From positions 2,728,001 to 2,792,000 of the forward strand of contig OX387605.1 of assembly GCA_947568835.1 (NCBI GenBank): a stretch of 64,000 bases of DNA, in the 5' to 3' direction. The translations under genes were made by a program, and so were the position numbers. Positions within the stretch are counted from its first letter, which is position 1. Every line of letters begins with the position of its first letter. Below the pieces are notes generated by a model that was not told the DNA's origin, did no database searches, and worked only from the letters and a program-made list of their open reading frames with translations. Origin of the DNA: Protonemura montana. Lineage: Eukaryota; Arthropoda; Insecta; Plecoptera; Nemouridae. Shown piece by piece: positions 11,669-60,687 of this stretch.

Positions 11669-12490
11669 TGCAGAGCAGGCAAGTTGGTGATTGCTTTTTG
11701 TTTTAAACACATATGATCTCTCGAAAAATGGGATCTAATTTTTGTTCATTAAAATACTCGGTCCAATAAAAATAACTGGCCGATTGCAAGCATTTTCTAT
11801 GTACATAAGATTGCAGGCATCACTTGTGATAATTGTACTGACTGAATAAAGATGTTTTTTGTCCTGGCTAGTACAGTTAATTGTGTACTTTATTGATATT
11901 TGCCAATTTCACCAACATCAGGCTGTTTAAATGTCAAATTCGTTTAACTCTGTTTTGCCAACTCGTGCACTCGTGGCCTCTCTGTAAGAATAATTGGTTA
12001 AAAATGCTCCGTTGGAAACACGTAGGTTTTCAGAGTCTCAAACTTAGCACATAAACATCGTTGAGACTCAACGATATTCGATAGACAAAAGATAAATTAT
12101 GGTGAACTTAATCTTTATCCTATGGTATTATCGTAGTTACCTCACAATAATCCAATAATAGTAGCAATAATCAAATTTTATAATAATAATACATTTTATT
12201 GTCTAGAGATCAAGGTTGATATAAGATAGTGATAAAGCAATATAGCACACATTTGCTGCATCAATGAAATTCAGTCTCTGTTAATTTCGAGCACAGGAAA
12301 ATGTGGATTAGTAAATCCCGTGGTAAAACATCGTTCCTTAAAATATTCCCGCGAAAATCTTTTGTGTTGGTAGAACTGACACTTTATCACGGCTGTGCGG
12401 ATCACTTTTGGCGGCAAATGTTACTGGCAAGTCGCCGCTGGCTGTCAAACAAAAAACATTTTCAACCTTTCAATATCTCTTAAATTTACC
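11669..12490 (+). other. 3'UTR of the unknown gene and SKA1 upstream region
   Basis: Two AATAAA hexamers (near 11765 and 11844) probably end the upstream transcript. The rest is AT-rich; the last 100 nt before 12491 is presumably SKA1 5'UTR, as the frame is open there without an upstream ATG in the same frame. No other feature seen. Confidence 0.45.
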
Positions 12491-15216
12491 ATGGATTTTG
12501 ACTTAGAGGCAGTCGTGGAAAAAAGGGTCAAAAGAGCAAACACGCAACTGAAAGCGCTAAAAGTTTTACAGGGAAAAGATAAAGAAGTAACCGCAAAGAC
12601 AGAAGAGCTTTCCGAAAATCTCGACAAGCTTCGATTTGACATTAATGATCTAAGAGAGATTATTGATGAACATAAGAAGCAGAATGTTATTTTGTCGGTG
12701 AGAAGAACCTAGACTTCATAACATATATTATGGAATACTTTAACGATGTCATGTGCATGCCACCTCACTCCATTAGATCCCAAACAACTGCATTGGTGCG
12801 GCCTTGCTTTTTGCATAAGACATCACAAACTCTTTATGCACAGATAATAACAGATAGGTATTCCTGTAGTTTTTTTAAAAGAAAATATCTTGTAACTGTA
12901 CAAAATATCAAAGCAATTGTTTTTGCTGCCCTTTTTTACTCAAGGGATGTCTGCTAATCTGTAGGTCTATGCTTAAACTTGGCTGCGATTATTTGCTAGG
13001 GCTTAAACATGGTTTAAAGAAGTTATTTTAGAAGTCCCAAAAATTATAGAAGGGTGCAGATTGTGTTATCACATAATACTTACAACTCATTAATTAATTT
13101 TATTTACCATTGAAACTCATTGTGCCTTCTCTATTTTTCTTTATTTTATTTTTCTATTCAGGAGCAACATGCTGAAGTTGGACAACTATTGAACAGAATA
13201 GAATATATGGAAAACAATCTTCCTACGAATTTCATATCCCAGCAGAAATCTATAGCAAAGAATGTAAGTTATTAGAAACTCAGAACATTTTGTAAGCACT
13301 GTACCATAATTCTGATATTGACGATTGTACTCAACTTTTAGATATGCCATGTTAGCTGCAATGCTGTTACTTTGATTATTTTAAACAAGGCATTGGAAAT
13401 TGCAGAAAGTTCTCCAGAATGGCTGTGCAGGAGATGTAGGAATTCCAACTCCTCGATCAGTCGTTGATAAACGAAACGGAACGCAATCCTCGAAGTGCCA
13501 GTCAGGTCAAGTCTCTGAAGTACCAGCCAAGCCGCACCCTGTAATTCAACACTATTGTCAACTTGTTAAAAATCTGACTCAAGATGAATTTGACAATATG
13601 CCAGGGTAAGTAACAAAACCACTTTCCACCGGTGCAGGAAGGTATTGAGATCTTATCCTAATGTGATATACCCGCAGTAACATAAGAAAGCAGATTTTTT
13701 AAACTCTTGTCAGGCAATCTCAGCAACTACATGGCTCCCAATAAAAGAATATCTTTGAATCCATCATTGCATCTCATATGCTTAATGTGATTTTTTGTTT
13801 TCTAAGTTGAAAATGACGGGATGTCGTTAAAATTTTTTCTTTCTATGCCAACAAATACTAATCCTCCAACCATAAGAGGCTTTTGCCATATTAAGGACGG
13901 TTGCCATATTATTATGTAATCAATGCAATAAAAAACCATTGTTATTATTATTATTTTCTGAAAGTAAAACATCTAATTGTCAAACAAATTGTTGCACAAC
14001 CATACCGAGCACGGTAGCGTAGCGAGAGCGCGTCTGCCTTGCATTCGGGAGGTCCCAGGTTCGATCATGGAGACCGGCTATCCTGGTTGTGGTTTTTCCG
14101 TGATTTCCCACAACCATTCCAGGCCAATGCTGGGATAGTTCCACCACCGAAAGGGCACGGCCGTCTCCTAACACCATCCCTTACTGATCCTTAACATCCC
14201 CTTATCATATGGCACATACCTGGGTACATACCTGTCTGTCATAAAGGCTAAATAAAAAAAAAAAAAAAAAAAAAAATACCTTGTAGTGTCAAACTTAATC
14301 TTCAAGCATTTTGGGTACTAGGCATCTTTTTAGCATATTTTTACTTGGTGACATTACAAAATGTTGCCTGCTGCTAAATTGAAATTAAAAAAAATCAAGG
14401 TTGTTTCCAGGAAATAATAGAAACAAAGCTACCCCCCCCCCCCCCCCCCCCCCGGCATCCTAAAACACAAAAACGCATTTGATATTTGGTTCCTCCAACG
14501 TAATTTTCAGATCTAGCATCCCCTATCCGTTAGCCCATTGGAATAGAAAAACATTGAAGATGAATTTTATTTTCTTAACATACTTTCTAGCACCGTCGGT
14601 TTCTGTTCATTTCTGATCTTCTTTGCAGCTACTTGAAAGGCCGTGCAATGTTAACCTACTCTACCGTGACTAAATTCACCGAGGTTATTAACACGGCGTT
14701 GATTAATAAGTACAGGATTATCAATGCACCGCGGACCGTCCGAGAAAAACAAGCAGTGAGATCATACAAAGACCAGGAAACAAAGGATACGAAAGGTACA
14801 CAATTTTACAGCAAAGTTTTCGTAGAAATATACGTAGGAATGAAATGTTCCCGGAAAATCAAGTAAATATCAAGTGAAATTCCATAAAATAATTTCTGGT
14901 AAATTTAGCAATAATCTGATAGTGGTGGTACTATTAAAAAAGTCGAGCAATACATTTATGCTAGGGCTTGGGTTTTATCTTAGTATAGTCAAGTAGACTT
15001 GAAATATGAGAAGATGTCGTAGAATAAGATAACAATTTCTGAAGAGATTTTCTGTCGGCAGGAGTATATTTTGTGACTGAAGAAGATGTGAAAGAGACCC
15101 TGAACAATCACTACAGCCACAACGCGCAGCAAAGCATCTGGGCGATCCTTCGTTCATTTCAGCGCACGCGAGAGATTCGTGGCCAGAAACTCTTGCGTTT
15201 TGCCGTCATTCCCTAG
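12491..15216 (+). CDS. SKA1: Spindle and kinetochore-associated protein 1
   Basis: Five exons: 12491-12697, 13162-13263, 13406-13605, 14629-14795, 15062-15216 (831 nt, 276 aa). SKA1 with SKA2 and SKA3 forms the metazoan complex that couples kinetochores to microtubule ends in mitosis. Residues 1-103 are a coiled coil (starts MDFDLEAVVEKRVKRANTQL) used in complex assembly. After a polar linker, residues from about 120 form the winged-helix microtubule-binding domain: NMPGYLKGRAMLTYSTVTKF, INTALINKYRIINAP, DQETKDTKGVYFVTEEDVKE, and the C-terminal RTREIRGQKLLRFAVIP. These match the family's signature blocks in order and spacing, including the conserved DEETKDTKG-type loop. Introns are GT-AG. AATAAA copies follow near 15430. 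Identification is confident. Confidence 0.93.
13995..14274 (+). repeat. tRNA-derived SINE with poly-A tail
   Basis: In SKA1 intron 3. Box A lies in GTAGCGTAGCGAGAGCG and box B in GGTTCGATCATGG. A non-tRNA core follows (GTTTTTCCGTGATTTCCC, CCAGGCCAATGCTGGGATAG, AAAGGGCACGGCCG), and the element ends in about 22 As. This core resembles SINE cores I know from insect genomes. Confidence 0.85.
14432..14453 (+). repeat. Homopolymer C tract (about 22 C)
   Basis: A run of about 22 cytosines in SKA1 intron 3. Its length may be unreliable because homopolymers are prone to sequencing and assembly error. Confidence 0.9.
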
Positions 15217-16154
15217 GGACCAGATCCTTGGGGATTAAATGTCTTTGCCACGGAACATCCGGTGCCGGCTTTTCCGACACATGCCGACAGCCAATGATAA
15301 CGAAATCAAATTCTCTATCAAAGTAACCATATACTAGTTTTATATTGTATGTTAACTATAGTGAAAAAATGTTACAGGAATAGATTATTAAAATTAAATC
15401 AGTGTACTGCATCAACCAACACATTTTGTACAATTTAATAAAATAATAAATAAAAAAATAAATATAAATTATAATAAAGTAATTATAAAAATTATAAAAA
15501 AAAAAAAATTCATGGCCTTGATTGTGACATATATATTATTGATTGTGGAATATTAATCTGCTTTGTATGTTGTTAAAATTATTTCTATTTATAAACAAGA
15601 CAACAGCAGCAATGATTATTTTCAGACTCATGTCTCATGTCTAGCTTAGCACTAGTTTTAACAAAAATGTTGCACTTTGTTAAGACCCTTGTCACCTGTC
15701 ACGATAGCTCAGTAAGTATTGTCTTTGTTCGTAACCAAAAATGTACTGTCAAATGTTTAACTTAAAGTTTGGCAGTTTCAGTTGGTTTGGAACAGCATCC
15801 TATCTCATAGACTAACGTAAAACAAATATCAAGTTAAACTCAAACGAACAAATGCTAACTCTCAGACGGCTCCCAGATCCAGGAACTGAAATGGAGTGAA
15901 GCCAGTGTTTCTGAAAGTGGTACGCATTGTTCTTGTATTGTTAAATCTTTTATTTTATTTCCCACTAAACTTATTCATTGAAACGTTTTAAAAATTCATG
16001 TCATGTCCACAACAAATCACTTTCTTATTGATTAAAAAAATATATATATCTGAACAAATCTCATGTTTTTACAGTCTGTATAAAAACAATCTTCATGTAA
16101 ATCTTCACCAGCCGAGATGACGATGGATCCAACTTGTGAGATATATGAAGTGAC
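15217..16154. other. Convergent 3' region between SKA1 and the Kelch gene
   Basis: Both genes end here, tail to tail. Plus-strand AATAAA hexamers cluster near 15430-15460 (SKA1). Minus-strand AATAAA motifs occur around 15947-15960 (Kelch gene). The sequence is very AT-rich and shows no other coding signal. Confidence 0.5.
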
Positions 16155-19100
16155 TCAATAGTCAATGAGAGAAAAGCTCCCAATCGAGTAGGACGGGCTC
16201 CAACAGACCGCATTTTCCTCAGCTCCTTGCCCGTCCAAGATTTGAAACAAGTTGGTTTTGATATTGTAAGTCTCGACCTGGTGCTGCAAATCTAGATCAA
16301 CTCCAAACATATAAATTGTGTCGTGCACCAAACACATGTTTGCTGCGTTCAGCTTGAAGCTCCCAACTCGCTTGAAGTCGAGCAAGTTTCCGTCAAACTT
16401 GTAGAGATCTTTAGAGTATGTGCCTGAAAAAACAATTATATTGTTAGAGACTATTCCAGCCAGTATCACTACATTACCACTCCTGTTAAAGAGAGCTTTA
16501 TGAACCACCAGCAAAAAACTTAAGCTAAGAAAAATTCTATTAGATCAAAAGAATTTGTGGTGTCTAGGCTAAAAAACCTGTAAGCAAGGTTACACTGACG
16601 TCAATCCGTTAACAGGACTGCAAAATTATAGCCACCAATTTAATCAGCTTGGCATAAAGGTATAACTTTCCAACACTGCTAACCTAATTGAAACATACCC
16701 AACTAAAAAAGTGGTGGTCTTAATGACCTAGGCAAAAATCAATTTTGTTTCAAAATAATCCTCAACTAAGATAAGCGCCAAGACTCGTTACCAGCAAGAT
16801 GGTACCGTTGAGTGTAGGTTATAGGTAGAGTTTCAACGTCAATGTTACAGTCTCTGTGTGAAAGATGGCCGCCAAATGACTACCTTACAGACAAAAATGC
16901 AGAGTACCGGAACATCACGTTAAGTGGAGCCACTGTCGTATGAAATTTAATTTCGATATTTATGGTAGGTTACTCGCTTTTGAATATCGTTTCGTGTTTA
17001 TCAATCGTTGAGGTAAACATTGATGGAGATTTTTTGAGCATGAAAAGTCTCAAAAGCGAGTTAATCTACGAGAAATATCGAAATTAAATTTCATACGACA
17101 GTGGCTCCACTTAACGTGATGTTCCGGTACTCTGCATTTTTGTCGGTAAGGTAGTCATTTGGCGGCCATCTTTCACTCAGAGACTGTAACATGTTGAAAA
17201 TCTACCTTTAATGTACACTCAACGGTGGTACTAAGTCAGTTAGTTCTCAAGTGGATGTTCAACTCACCAGCGAGGAAAATGCAGTCCCCGTGAGGCAATG
17301 CGGAGTTGAAAGTAAAACTCGAACACGATGTCAGAGTGATCCAATTGTGCCGCTGCGCGTTGTAGCTCCATACTTGAGGTCCGAACACGTAGACACAGTC
17401 CTTGAATGCACAGCAAGCAGCTGAATAGATCGGGCTTGGCAGCGGAGGGCAGAGCGTCCACTTCTCTGCGGGTCAGTTTCAGGTTACCAATTGTAGAAGC
17501 TCAGATGTTAACTTAGTTTTGGTAAATTTGGGTCAAGTTTACAAAAAAATATGTTGTATGCACTGGCTTATTCATGTTGTTTTGCAGGCTCTTGAACCCC
17601 CCATTGGGTTCAAGATTAAAACTTCATACATTTTTTATAATTTTTAGAAACTACTTTATCTTTACTTAGCAATAGTTTTGAAAAAAAATATTAAACTGGG
17701 TATTGAATGCTAAGTAAAGAACAACTAATTTTTCCTATGGGAAAAACTTTAAAGTTAGCTTATATTTTTTCACCAATAAAGATATACATAAAAAAGATTA
17801 CTTGTGATTGTGTTGTATCTATTGACGCAATCGGCTATGACGCGATATTTTCCAAAACCGCCCATCACGTAAATATCATCGTCTAGGCAGCAGACTGATT
17901 GATGTCGGCATTGATGTTCCATGCTGTTGGGAGAAAGACTGGGGATGTCAATTTTTATTTCTGTCACCTAGTTCCAACCAAAGTAATTTGCGATCGGTAC
18001 CTTGTTTCAAACGACCAACTTTCGCTCCACTTGTTGTACCGCCAAACAGACGTGTTCCAATTGCTGTGGCCCCACAGAAACTCTCCTCCGAGGATAAAAA
18101 TATCAGGACCTACGAAATTTAAGCACAAATTACTGCCTCGTCACGTCTTGTTTAGAACAAGCATTAAAAGTAAGGAAATAGTCAACACTTCTTAGCAGGA
18201 CAGAGGAAATACCTTTGTTGACTACTCTGTATCCATTGGGTTCAACTGAGCCTGTTTGCTCAGCCTTCGTGAGTCTCAAGAGTGGAACAAAACGGTTTTC
18301 CTTAAAGCCGATCAAGTACGGCCTTGGAGGATGGAAGCATCGTCCGATTACGCAAGGCACGAGAGGCAAGAGGCGAGGGGGGCTGGTCATCAGCAGCTTG
18401 GCTTTTGCAACAATTTCTTCTTTCAGGCCCATTGCAATCACCTTCTCATTTTGTTTGCATGTCATGGATGGAGATTCATCTCCCCCCACAGTAGGGCTAC
18501 AAACGCATTTACTAGTAAAATGTAATTTTTCAGCTCGATTTGTAGTGATAGTAGCTTCTATCATCTCATCTATCGGCTTTGAGTTCAACTCGCATGATGG
18601 GGATTGTAATTCATTGAGCAGTTTATTGCCACTAGAACAGCATGTTAACAATGCCACCTTCTTGTCACTTTTTTGGATACCTTCTTCCTGTGACTGCAAA
18701 CTTTCCTCTGCCATTTGGGTGCTGCGAGAGTTTGATTTATCTGCAATCTGTTTCAATATGTATTCAAACAACTCTAGCACTTCTTCATCCTCTAACTGAG
18801 AAACACAAAGAAGAATTGTTCTCATGTTTGAGAGAGAAATATCAGAAAATCGAATGCACTGAAGTGCACGCCATGTACTTTTTTCTCTCTCCAATGCATC
18901 CACATTTTGAATCCAATTGAAACACGCGTCAAATATCTCCAATTCCCCACCTGTAGCATTTAACCCATCATCTTGTAGATAGTCCTCAAGTTCATCAATC
19001 GAAAGCTTCAAAAACTGTGAATTGTTTTTTAGTGTCGAGAAATTCCACAATGCAATAACACGAGCTTTGAAGTAAAGATGTGTGAGGTTCAGTGCATCTG

Positions 19101-19554
19101 CGTGGGCCATGATCTGAAGAGACAACTCAGGTGAAAGCCACCTGTTTGAAATAGCATCAATGCAATACTGCTGGAGAGACTCAAATTGCAGCATGCTTGA
19201 TGCTTGTAGAAGTGCAAGAACTTGTTCACATTGAAGGCCTTCAAGAACTTCTTTACCCAGGTGGATGGAGCTCAGCAACATTCCCATTGTCTCAGGTTCC
19301 AGGTCCTGTCAAGTTTGATGAATAGTAGCAAAAATTATTCATATGCCTCAATGCGAATCGGAGAATGATCAGTTAAGTCTTATGCAACTAACCTTAATTT
19401 CAATTTCTTCTTTATTTTTTTCAGAAAAGTTATGAGTGAACATTGCTTGAAAGTAAGGACTGTTTCTTGCAAGAAGTTCCCGGTGGCATGGAAATTTTGT
19501 ATCCGATATTTTTAACACCACGTCAGGCTCATCATAATTCGCCTTTGAATCCAT
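16155..19554 (-). CDS. BTB-BACK-Kelch protein (KLHL/KBTBD type, CUL3 adaptor)
   Basis: Six exons: 19393-19554, 18213-19305, 18001-18109, 17802-17938, 17268-17465, 16155-16423 (1968 nt, 655 aa). The ATG at 19554 begins MDSKANYDEPDVVLKISDTK. Residues about 8-100 are a BTB domain (FPCHRELLARNSPYFQAMF), residues about 104-205 a BACK domain (SLQIMAHADALNLTHLYFKA; CFNWIQ), and the C-terminal 290 residues carry kelch repeats (ILGGEFLWGHSNWNTSVWRY; DDDIYVMGGFGKYRVIADCV; CVYVFGPQVWSYN; TYSKDLYKFD; DTIYMFGVD). Such proteins recruit substrates to CUL3 E3 ligases through the propeller. A polar linker of about 110 residues between BACK and kelch is longer than usual. The exon joint at 18001/17938 was set to keep the frame; a nearer acceptor would create a stop. 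I cannot assign the ortholog. Confidence 0.9.
16800..17232. repeat. Long palindromic foldback element (MITE-like)
   Basis: In the last intron of the Kelch gene. The left arm (about 16800-16980) and right arm (about 17040-17232) are near-perfect inverted copies: for example TTAAGTGGAGCCACTGTCG on the left and CGACAGTGGCTCCACTTAA on the right, and both arms carry the ATGGCCGCCAAATGACTACC block in opposite senses. The whole unit would fold into a hairpin of about 190 bp. Confidence 0.88.
17560..17770. repeat. Fragment of an interspersed AT-rich repeat
   Basis: In a Kelch-gene intron. ACTACTTTATCT, AAACTGGGT and AACAACTAATTTT are shared in the same order with 39900-39990 in NF1 intron 24, so this is a second, shorter copy of that repeat family. 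Confidence 0.5.
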
Positions 19555-20045
19555 TGCTGCCTGTCGATGAAAAAGGTTTAACAAATTCTGTGACAACAAA
19601 CAAAAAGGGTCTCATTCGTTTGAGACGTGCTAACCAATGTCAATGTCAGCTGTCACGTGCTTCAGTCCAAAGTCCAAACAAAGACCACATGTACTGTATG
19701 ACGGATAGGCTATAATCAAGGGGTCTGTCTTACAGGTGGGTTGTCAGAATCATCACAGAAATCAACAGTAATTGTAGCAGAATCAGCGAATGATTGAGTC
19801 AAGATTTTAACGTTTTAACAGCCTTACATTAGTGCATTATACACAGGATGAGTTTTATACGAGATAAATCAACCGGATATAACCAAATTAAAAATATATT
19901 TTGTTAGTCGGTAATTTCGAAAAACGGCGCACGTTGCGGAGCGCTGTGCTGCACTTGACGCAGGGTGCCAGAACCATTCAACATGGCGTTCCCATTGTCT
20001 TTAAAAGTCGATCCGAGCCGCTGATACATCAGGATATAGGCACTA
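19555..20045. promoter_or_regulatory. Divergent promoter region, Kelch gene and NF1
   Basis: The start codons of the Kelch gene (19554, minus) and NF1 (20046, plus) face away from each other with 491 bp between them, so both promoters lie here. A locally CpG-richer block (about 19915-20000) precedes NF1; no TATA box is clear. An AT-rich stretch lies at 19860-19905. Confidence 0.65.
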
Positions 20046-56675
<36,630 letters not shown>

Positions 56676-58800
56676 GCCGAGTCGGTGGCCGCTGCTGCAT
56701 CGGGGCTGAAACTATACGGGGTACTGGTCTAGTCTTTCGGTGAGCTTTCTGAAGACTTTCAGTCGGACAATTTGTTATTTGCTTGGCAACGACCAATCAA
56801 AATCTCCTAGTTTTTGTTAACTGACTGGGTATTTCTTAACGTTCAGTTAAAATACCAGCTGCTAGGTTGCACATCATAATCGTTGCTGTAACCATCGAGG
56901 TATTTGCGTGTTGAGCGGTTACGATTGGTAACCGTGACAGAATGGCACTGACTGTCTGGACTTGTACCCATGTCATCACTGCTAAAAATCAACCATGCTG
57001 ACACTTGGTGGTTTTTTTGTTAGATCTAAAAGTATTTATTGTAGGCCGGTTTAGCCTTTCTTAGTTGCTTCCGGAACATATTATAATCCAGGGAAAATTA
57101 TTTTATTTTTGTATTATTTTATTTTTTTGTACATTTCTGTTGTGTAGCTACCAATAAGTAGGTTATTGTTAGGTTCAATTACAATATTTTTCATCTGCTA
57201 GTTCTTCCAAACTCCGTCGCTTTATTGACGTGCAGTCCTAAAATCGCACGCTGGTGATGGTGGTTAGAAACTCAAAGGGGCATCGACTTTAAAGCCTGGC
57301 ATCAGTTTACTTGGCAATCTTGGTTTTGAATCGTGGTTGGGTCAACCATTTAAGATGAGACACCGTAGATAGGTGCTTTATATCTGGGTGTCACGTATGT
57401 GTTCTTTTGCTGCTGGCACGTCTAGCGTAGAACACTTGAAGGAAATATTTGCATTCAAATCACGAAACCTTTCCATCTCACATCTTAGCATCTTAATTTT
57501 TTATATAAATTGGGTGAGTTGCTTATATCTAACAACTTTGAGTGGACCGACCAGATTTCATTAGTTAAAGACTAGCAATTTCAATTTGAAGTTTTGAACC
57601 TAGATAACTTTCCAGCCATCCAAAGTGACTTTGTTTTAATCTGAAACAAGGTTTAAGTAGAAAATAGAAAGTAATGCAATTGATGGTATGAATTTTGACG
57701 ACGGTTGCAGGGTTATTTCCAGTGTCGTGGTTGGATGCTTTGATCTGTTTCGGGGCATAGCTCTGTTTTGTTGAGTTTGTTGTTTATTCGGAGTTTGCCG
57801 GTTTAATTGTCGTATAGGTCGGACAAACTGGATGAAACAGTATTATCTCGGAGCATGTCAAAACACTATAGTATTGCTAATTTGATATTAAACATTTTAA
57901 TGAAGAAGCCAAGATTTCATAAAAAAAATTTGGTCTTTGCTGAGGCAAGACGAGTTGTAGGAAGAGGCCAACGTGGGTTTCAACTTCAATGCAAAAAACT
58001 CTTAAGTTATGGGCACGGCTTTCAATCTGCTTAACTCTTGGATTGGCCAAAACTAAAGTGGAAAGTATGCTTAAAATTTTCCAGAATTTGCCATTTGGTC
58101 AGTTAAATTACAATTGCTTAAATTCTGTTCTGCAAGACCAAATTCCCATTTTATCGATAAAGTTTCAGCAGAGCTATTTTGGAAATACAAATCAGAAAGC
58201 TTGCTATGCAAACTTGCTTCAAATTAATCAAATCATATTATGTACTCTCCTGAATGTGGATGCCAGACCAAAATGTATGATTTTGGTAAACTACTTGCAA
58301 TAATACTTGATAAAAGTATTGAACACATGAGCATTGTTTGAGCATATTTGATCATGCATAGCTCCGAACAGCATGGAACACATTTATAAAATCATAAATT
58401 AGTTATGCTTTTACTGTTGGCGGCACCACAAGCAATTTAATTTATTTTTTATTTCTATATAAATATATAATATATAATGAAACATTTTCATTGGAGAACA
58501 ATGCTTTTGTTTACGCATATATTTTACTTTACGTGACATATAAATTACACATATCAACAAATGGAGACTTGATTCAATTTTGCATCTGAAACCCTCGAAT
58601 ACTCTTTGTTAACCTTAATGCACAACACAACGTCGATAATGCCCAAAAATAATTTTTTAATTAATTTTAAATCAATGCAAATATTTTCATAAGGCAATAG
58701 AAAAAATTGTATGTACCTGTCTACTGATGTGTTACTCAGGACTACACTGCATTTAGGTGTAGCTGAGGCAAAAATAAAGCAACTTTACTGGATTAGCATG
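56676..58800 (+). other. NF1: Probable NF1 3'UTR
   Basis: No gene signal on either strand. The first canonical plus-strand AATAAA after the stop is at 58773-58778, giving a 3'UTR of up to 2.1 kb (human NF1 also has a multi-kilobase one). Short open frames (57807-58034, 57989-58303) have no recognisable content. A non-canonical signal could end the transcript earlier. Confidence 0.45.
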
Positions 58801-59199
58801 TTTCAAGTCACATTTGAACTACCTAGCCCAACACAACAGCCCTGACGATACTCTCATCCATTGGAACCAGTTCCTTTCCCGTGTTCAGAAAAGTTCATTA
58901 AACAAAGGGAATGTGAATGCATTCTTGTCTTATACCAAATAGGGAGTACTAGGGATAGGGTGTATCGTGGGGGTGTAAACCTGCTAGGAGAGCTGATTAT
59001 TGAAAAATACAGAAGGAAGTGCACCCAGATTTGAATGTCACTGACTAGCAATCGCAGAAGATGATCCAAGATGCAGAGCAGAAGAAGATACACTACTCGT
59101 TTGGTATGAATCCAGGACACAGAAAGCGGTTTAGAAAGGAATTAAAGGAACACGAGACTCGAGGTATACAGGCAGGGGATGAGAAAGCACAAGAAAGAA

Positions 59200-59800
59200 A
59201 GCTGCAAAGAACTGTGGTTAATTAAAGGATGAATGCAGACCAACCCATTGACTTCAAGTAACAGGATCCAGAGAAAAGTTGAGGCAGATCACTTATTTAT
59301 AACAGAGCACTCAAGAAAGAAGCAAGAAGGAACTGAATTCTGCTGTTTCAGAGACTATGTCTTAGCATCAGCATTTTGCCGCCAGACATTCAAGTATGGC
59401 GAGGAAATGATTCTTTGTAAAGAGTTGAGAAAATTTCAAGTACTACAGTCCATTAATAAGTTCAGTCAGGTAAGACAATATGAATAAGTAGTTATTGAGA
59501 GCATTGACCAAATGGTTAACACTTTGTAATATGTGTTTATAGGTCACTTGCAGGAAACGTAACAACATGTAATGATATCATGTAATGAGTGCTACATTTG
59601 ATCACTCAAGAGAAAGGCATCTTTACAATCTGTGGGGATTTCAAAGTCGATTTTAATGTCAAGATACCAGGCACTAACAAAGAGCAAGACATGTGACTCT
59701 TTATGGCTATTTGAGTGCACAAATGCATAATGGAATCAGCAAGAGTGACCCTTCAATCGTGTAGTTGACCACGACACTCAAATAGTCTTATGAGAAACAA
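59200..59800 (+). mobile_element. Decayed LINE endonuclease domain
   Basis: Plus strand: FITEHSRKKQE, FRDYVLASAFCRQTFKYGEE and, after a frameshift, TICGDFKVDFNVK. This is the order of a non-LTR retrotransposon apurinic endonuclease ('TEHW', 'y.las.fcR..GG', 'GDFN.D'). Stops and shifts make it inactive. Confidence 0.75.
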
Positions 59801-60687
59801 GGCACTGCAAAGAAGTAATACATACAACTAAATTTACCTTCAGTTTGGAACAGTTCAGGGCACTCCAGTGAACATTCTTAGGAACATTGGAACAACGCCT
59901 ATCAATTCACAAAAGTTGACAGTATGTTTGGAGAATTTGCTACAATTTTCAACAGGAATTTAACCAAGTCAGACTCATTCAGACAGAAACTCTAGTCAAA
60001 AGAAATAACCAATTGCTGTCATGAATCTACTAGAAACTACTAGTATGATTGTTTGATTTCCATAATTTCCATGCAATGCCAACATGACTTTTATTGAAGC
60101 TGCCTACATTTTAGCACATGCAGTATATCCTAAATTTTGACTTTAAAATGTTCTGCCATTCAAAGCAAAAGTACATATTCAGTTTGTTTAACTGGTTGTA
60201 ACAATGATATGGCGGTACATTAAGTGAGAAAGAAAGTTAGTTGCGTGGGAGGAAGGGTTGCAACATTACGGCTGCTGCATTGCTCAAATTGAGAGTAGGG
60301 AGAATAATGCATGTATTTTCAATCAAATATCAACTATAAGTATTGTATATTTTAATATGTACATCAGACTTAAATTCTGTTTCATACTAAAACCTTTGCT
60401 GTGATCTAGCAGATAGTAAAGGTAGTGAGGTTGGCTGGAAAATGTCCAAAGATTTGGTTGAAACATACATTGGTGCCACCTTTGCTTCATTTCCAGCTTA
60501 GGTCAGCAGTCAAGAGAGATTTTTTCTTGTACTAGCAGGGTCTTTTCCTTAAATTACTTGCTAAATTCAAGACTTTGACTTCATGAAAAAATTTCAGGAC
60601 ATTTTCCAAATTCATTTTTTTCTGAACAATGCACTTTGACACCTTTTTCATGCAAAGGTGAATGAATCAAATTCTGCCATTCTACGG
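59801..60687. other. Intergenic, LINE remnant to ZCRB1
   Basis: AT-rich. A minus-strand AATAAAA near 60089-60095 could end ZCRB1 transcripts. Nothing else assigned. Confidence 0.4.

Noticed and set aside
57807..58303. Overlapping short frames downstream of NF1
   Set aside because: No family similarity, AT-driven composition, and they lie in the probable NF1 3'UTR.
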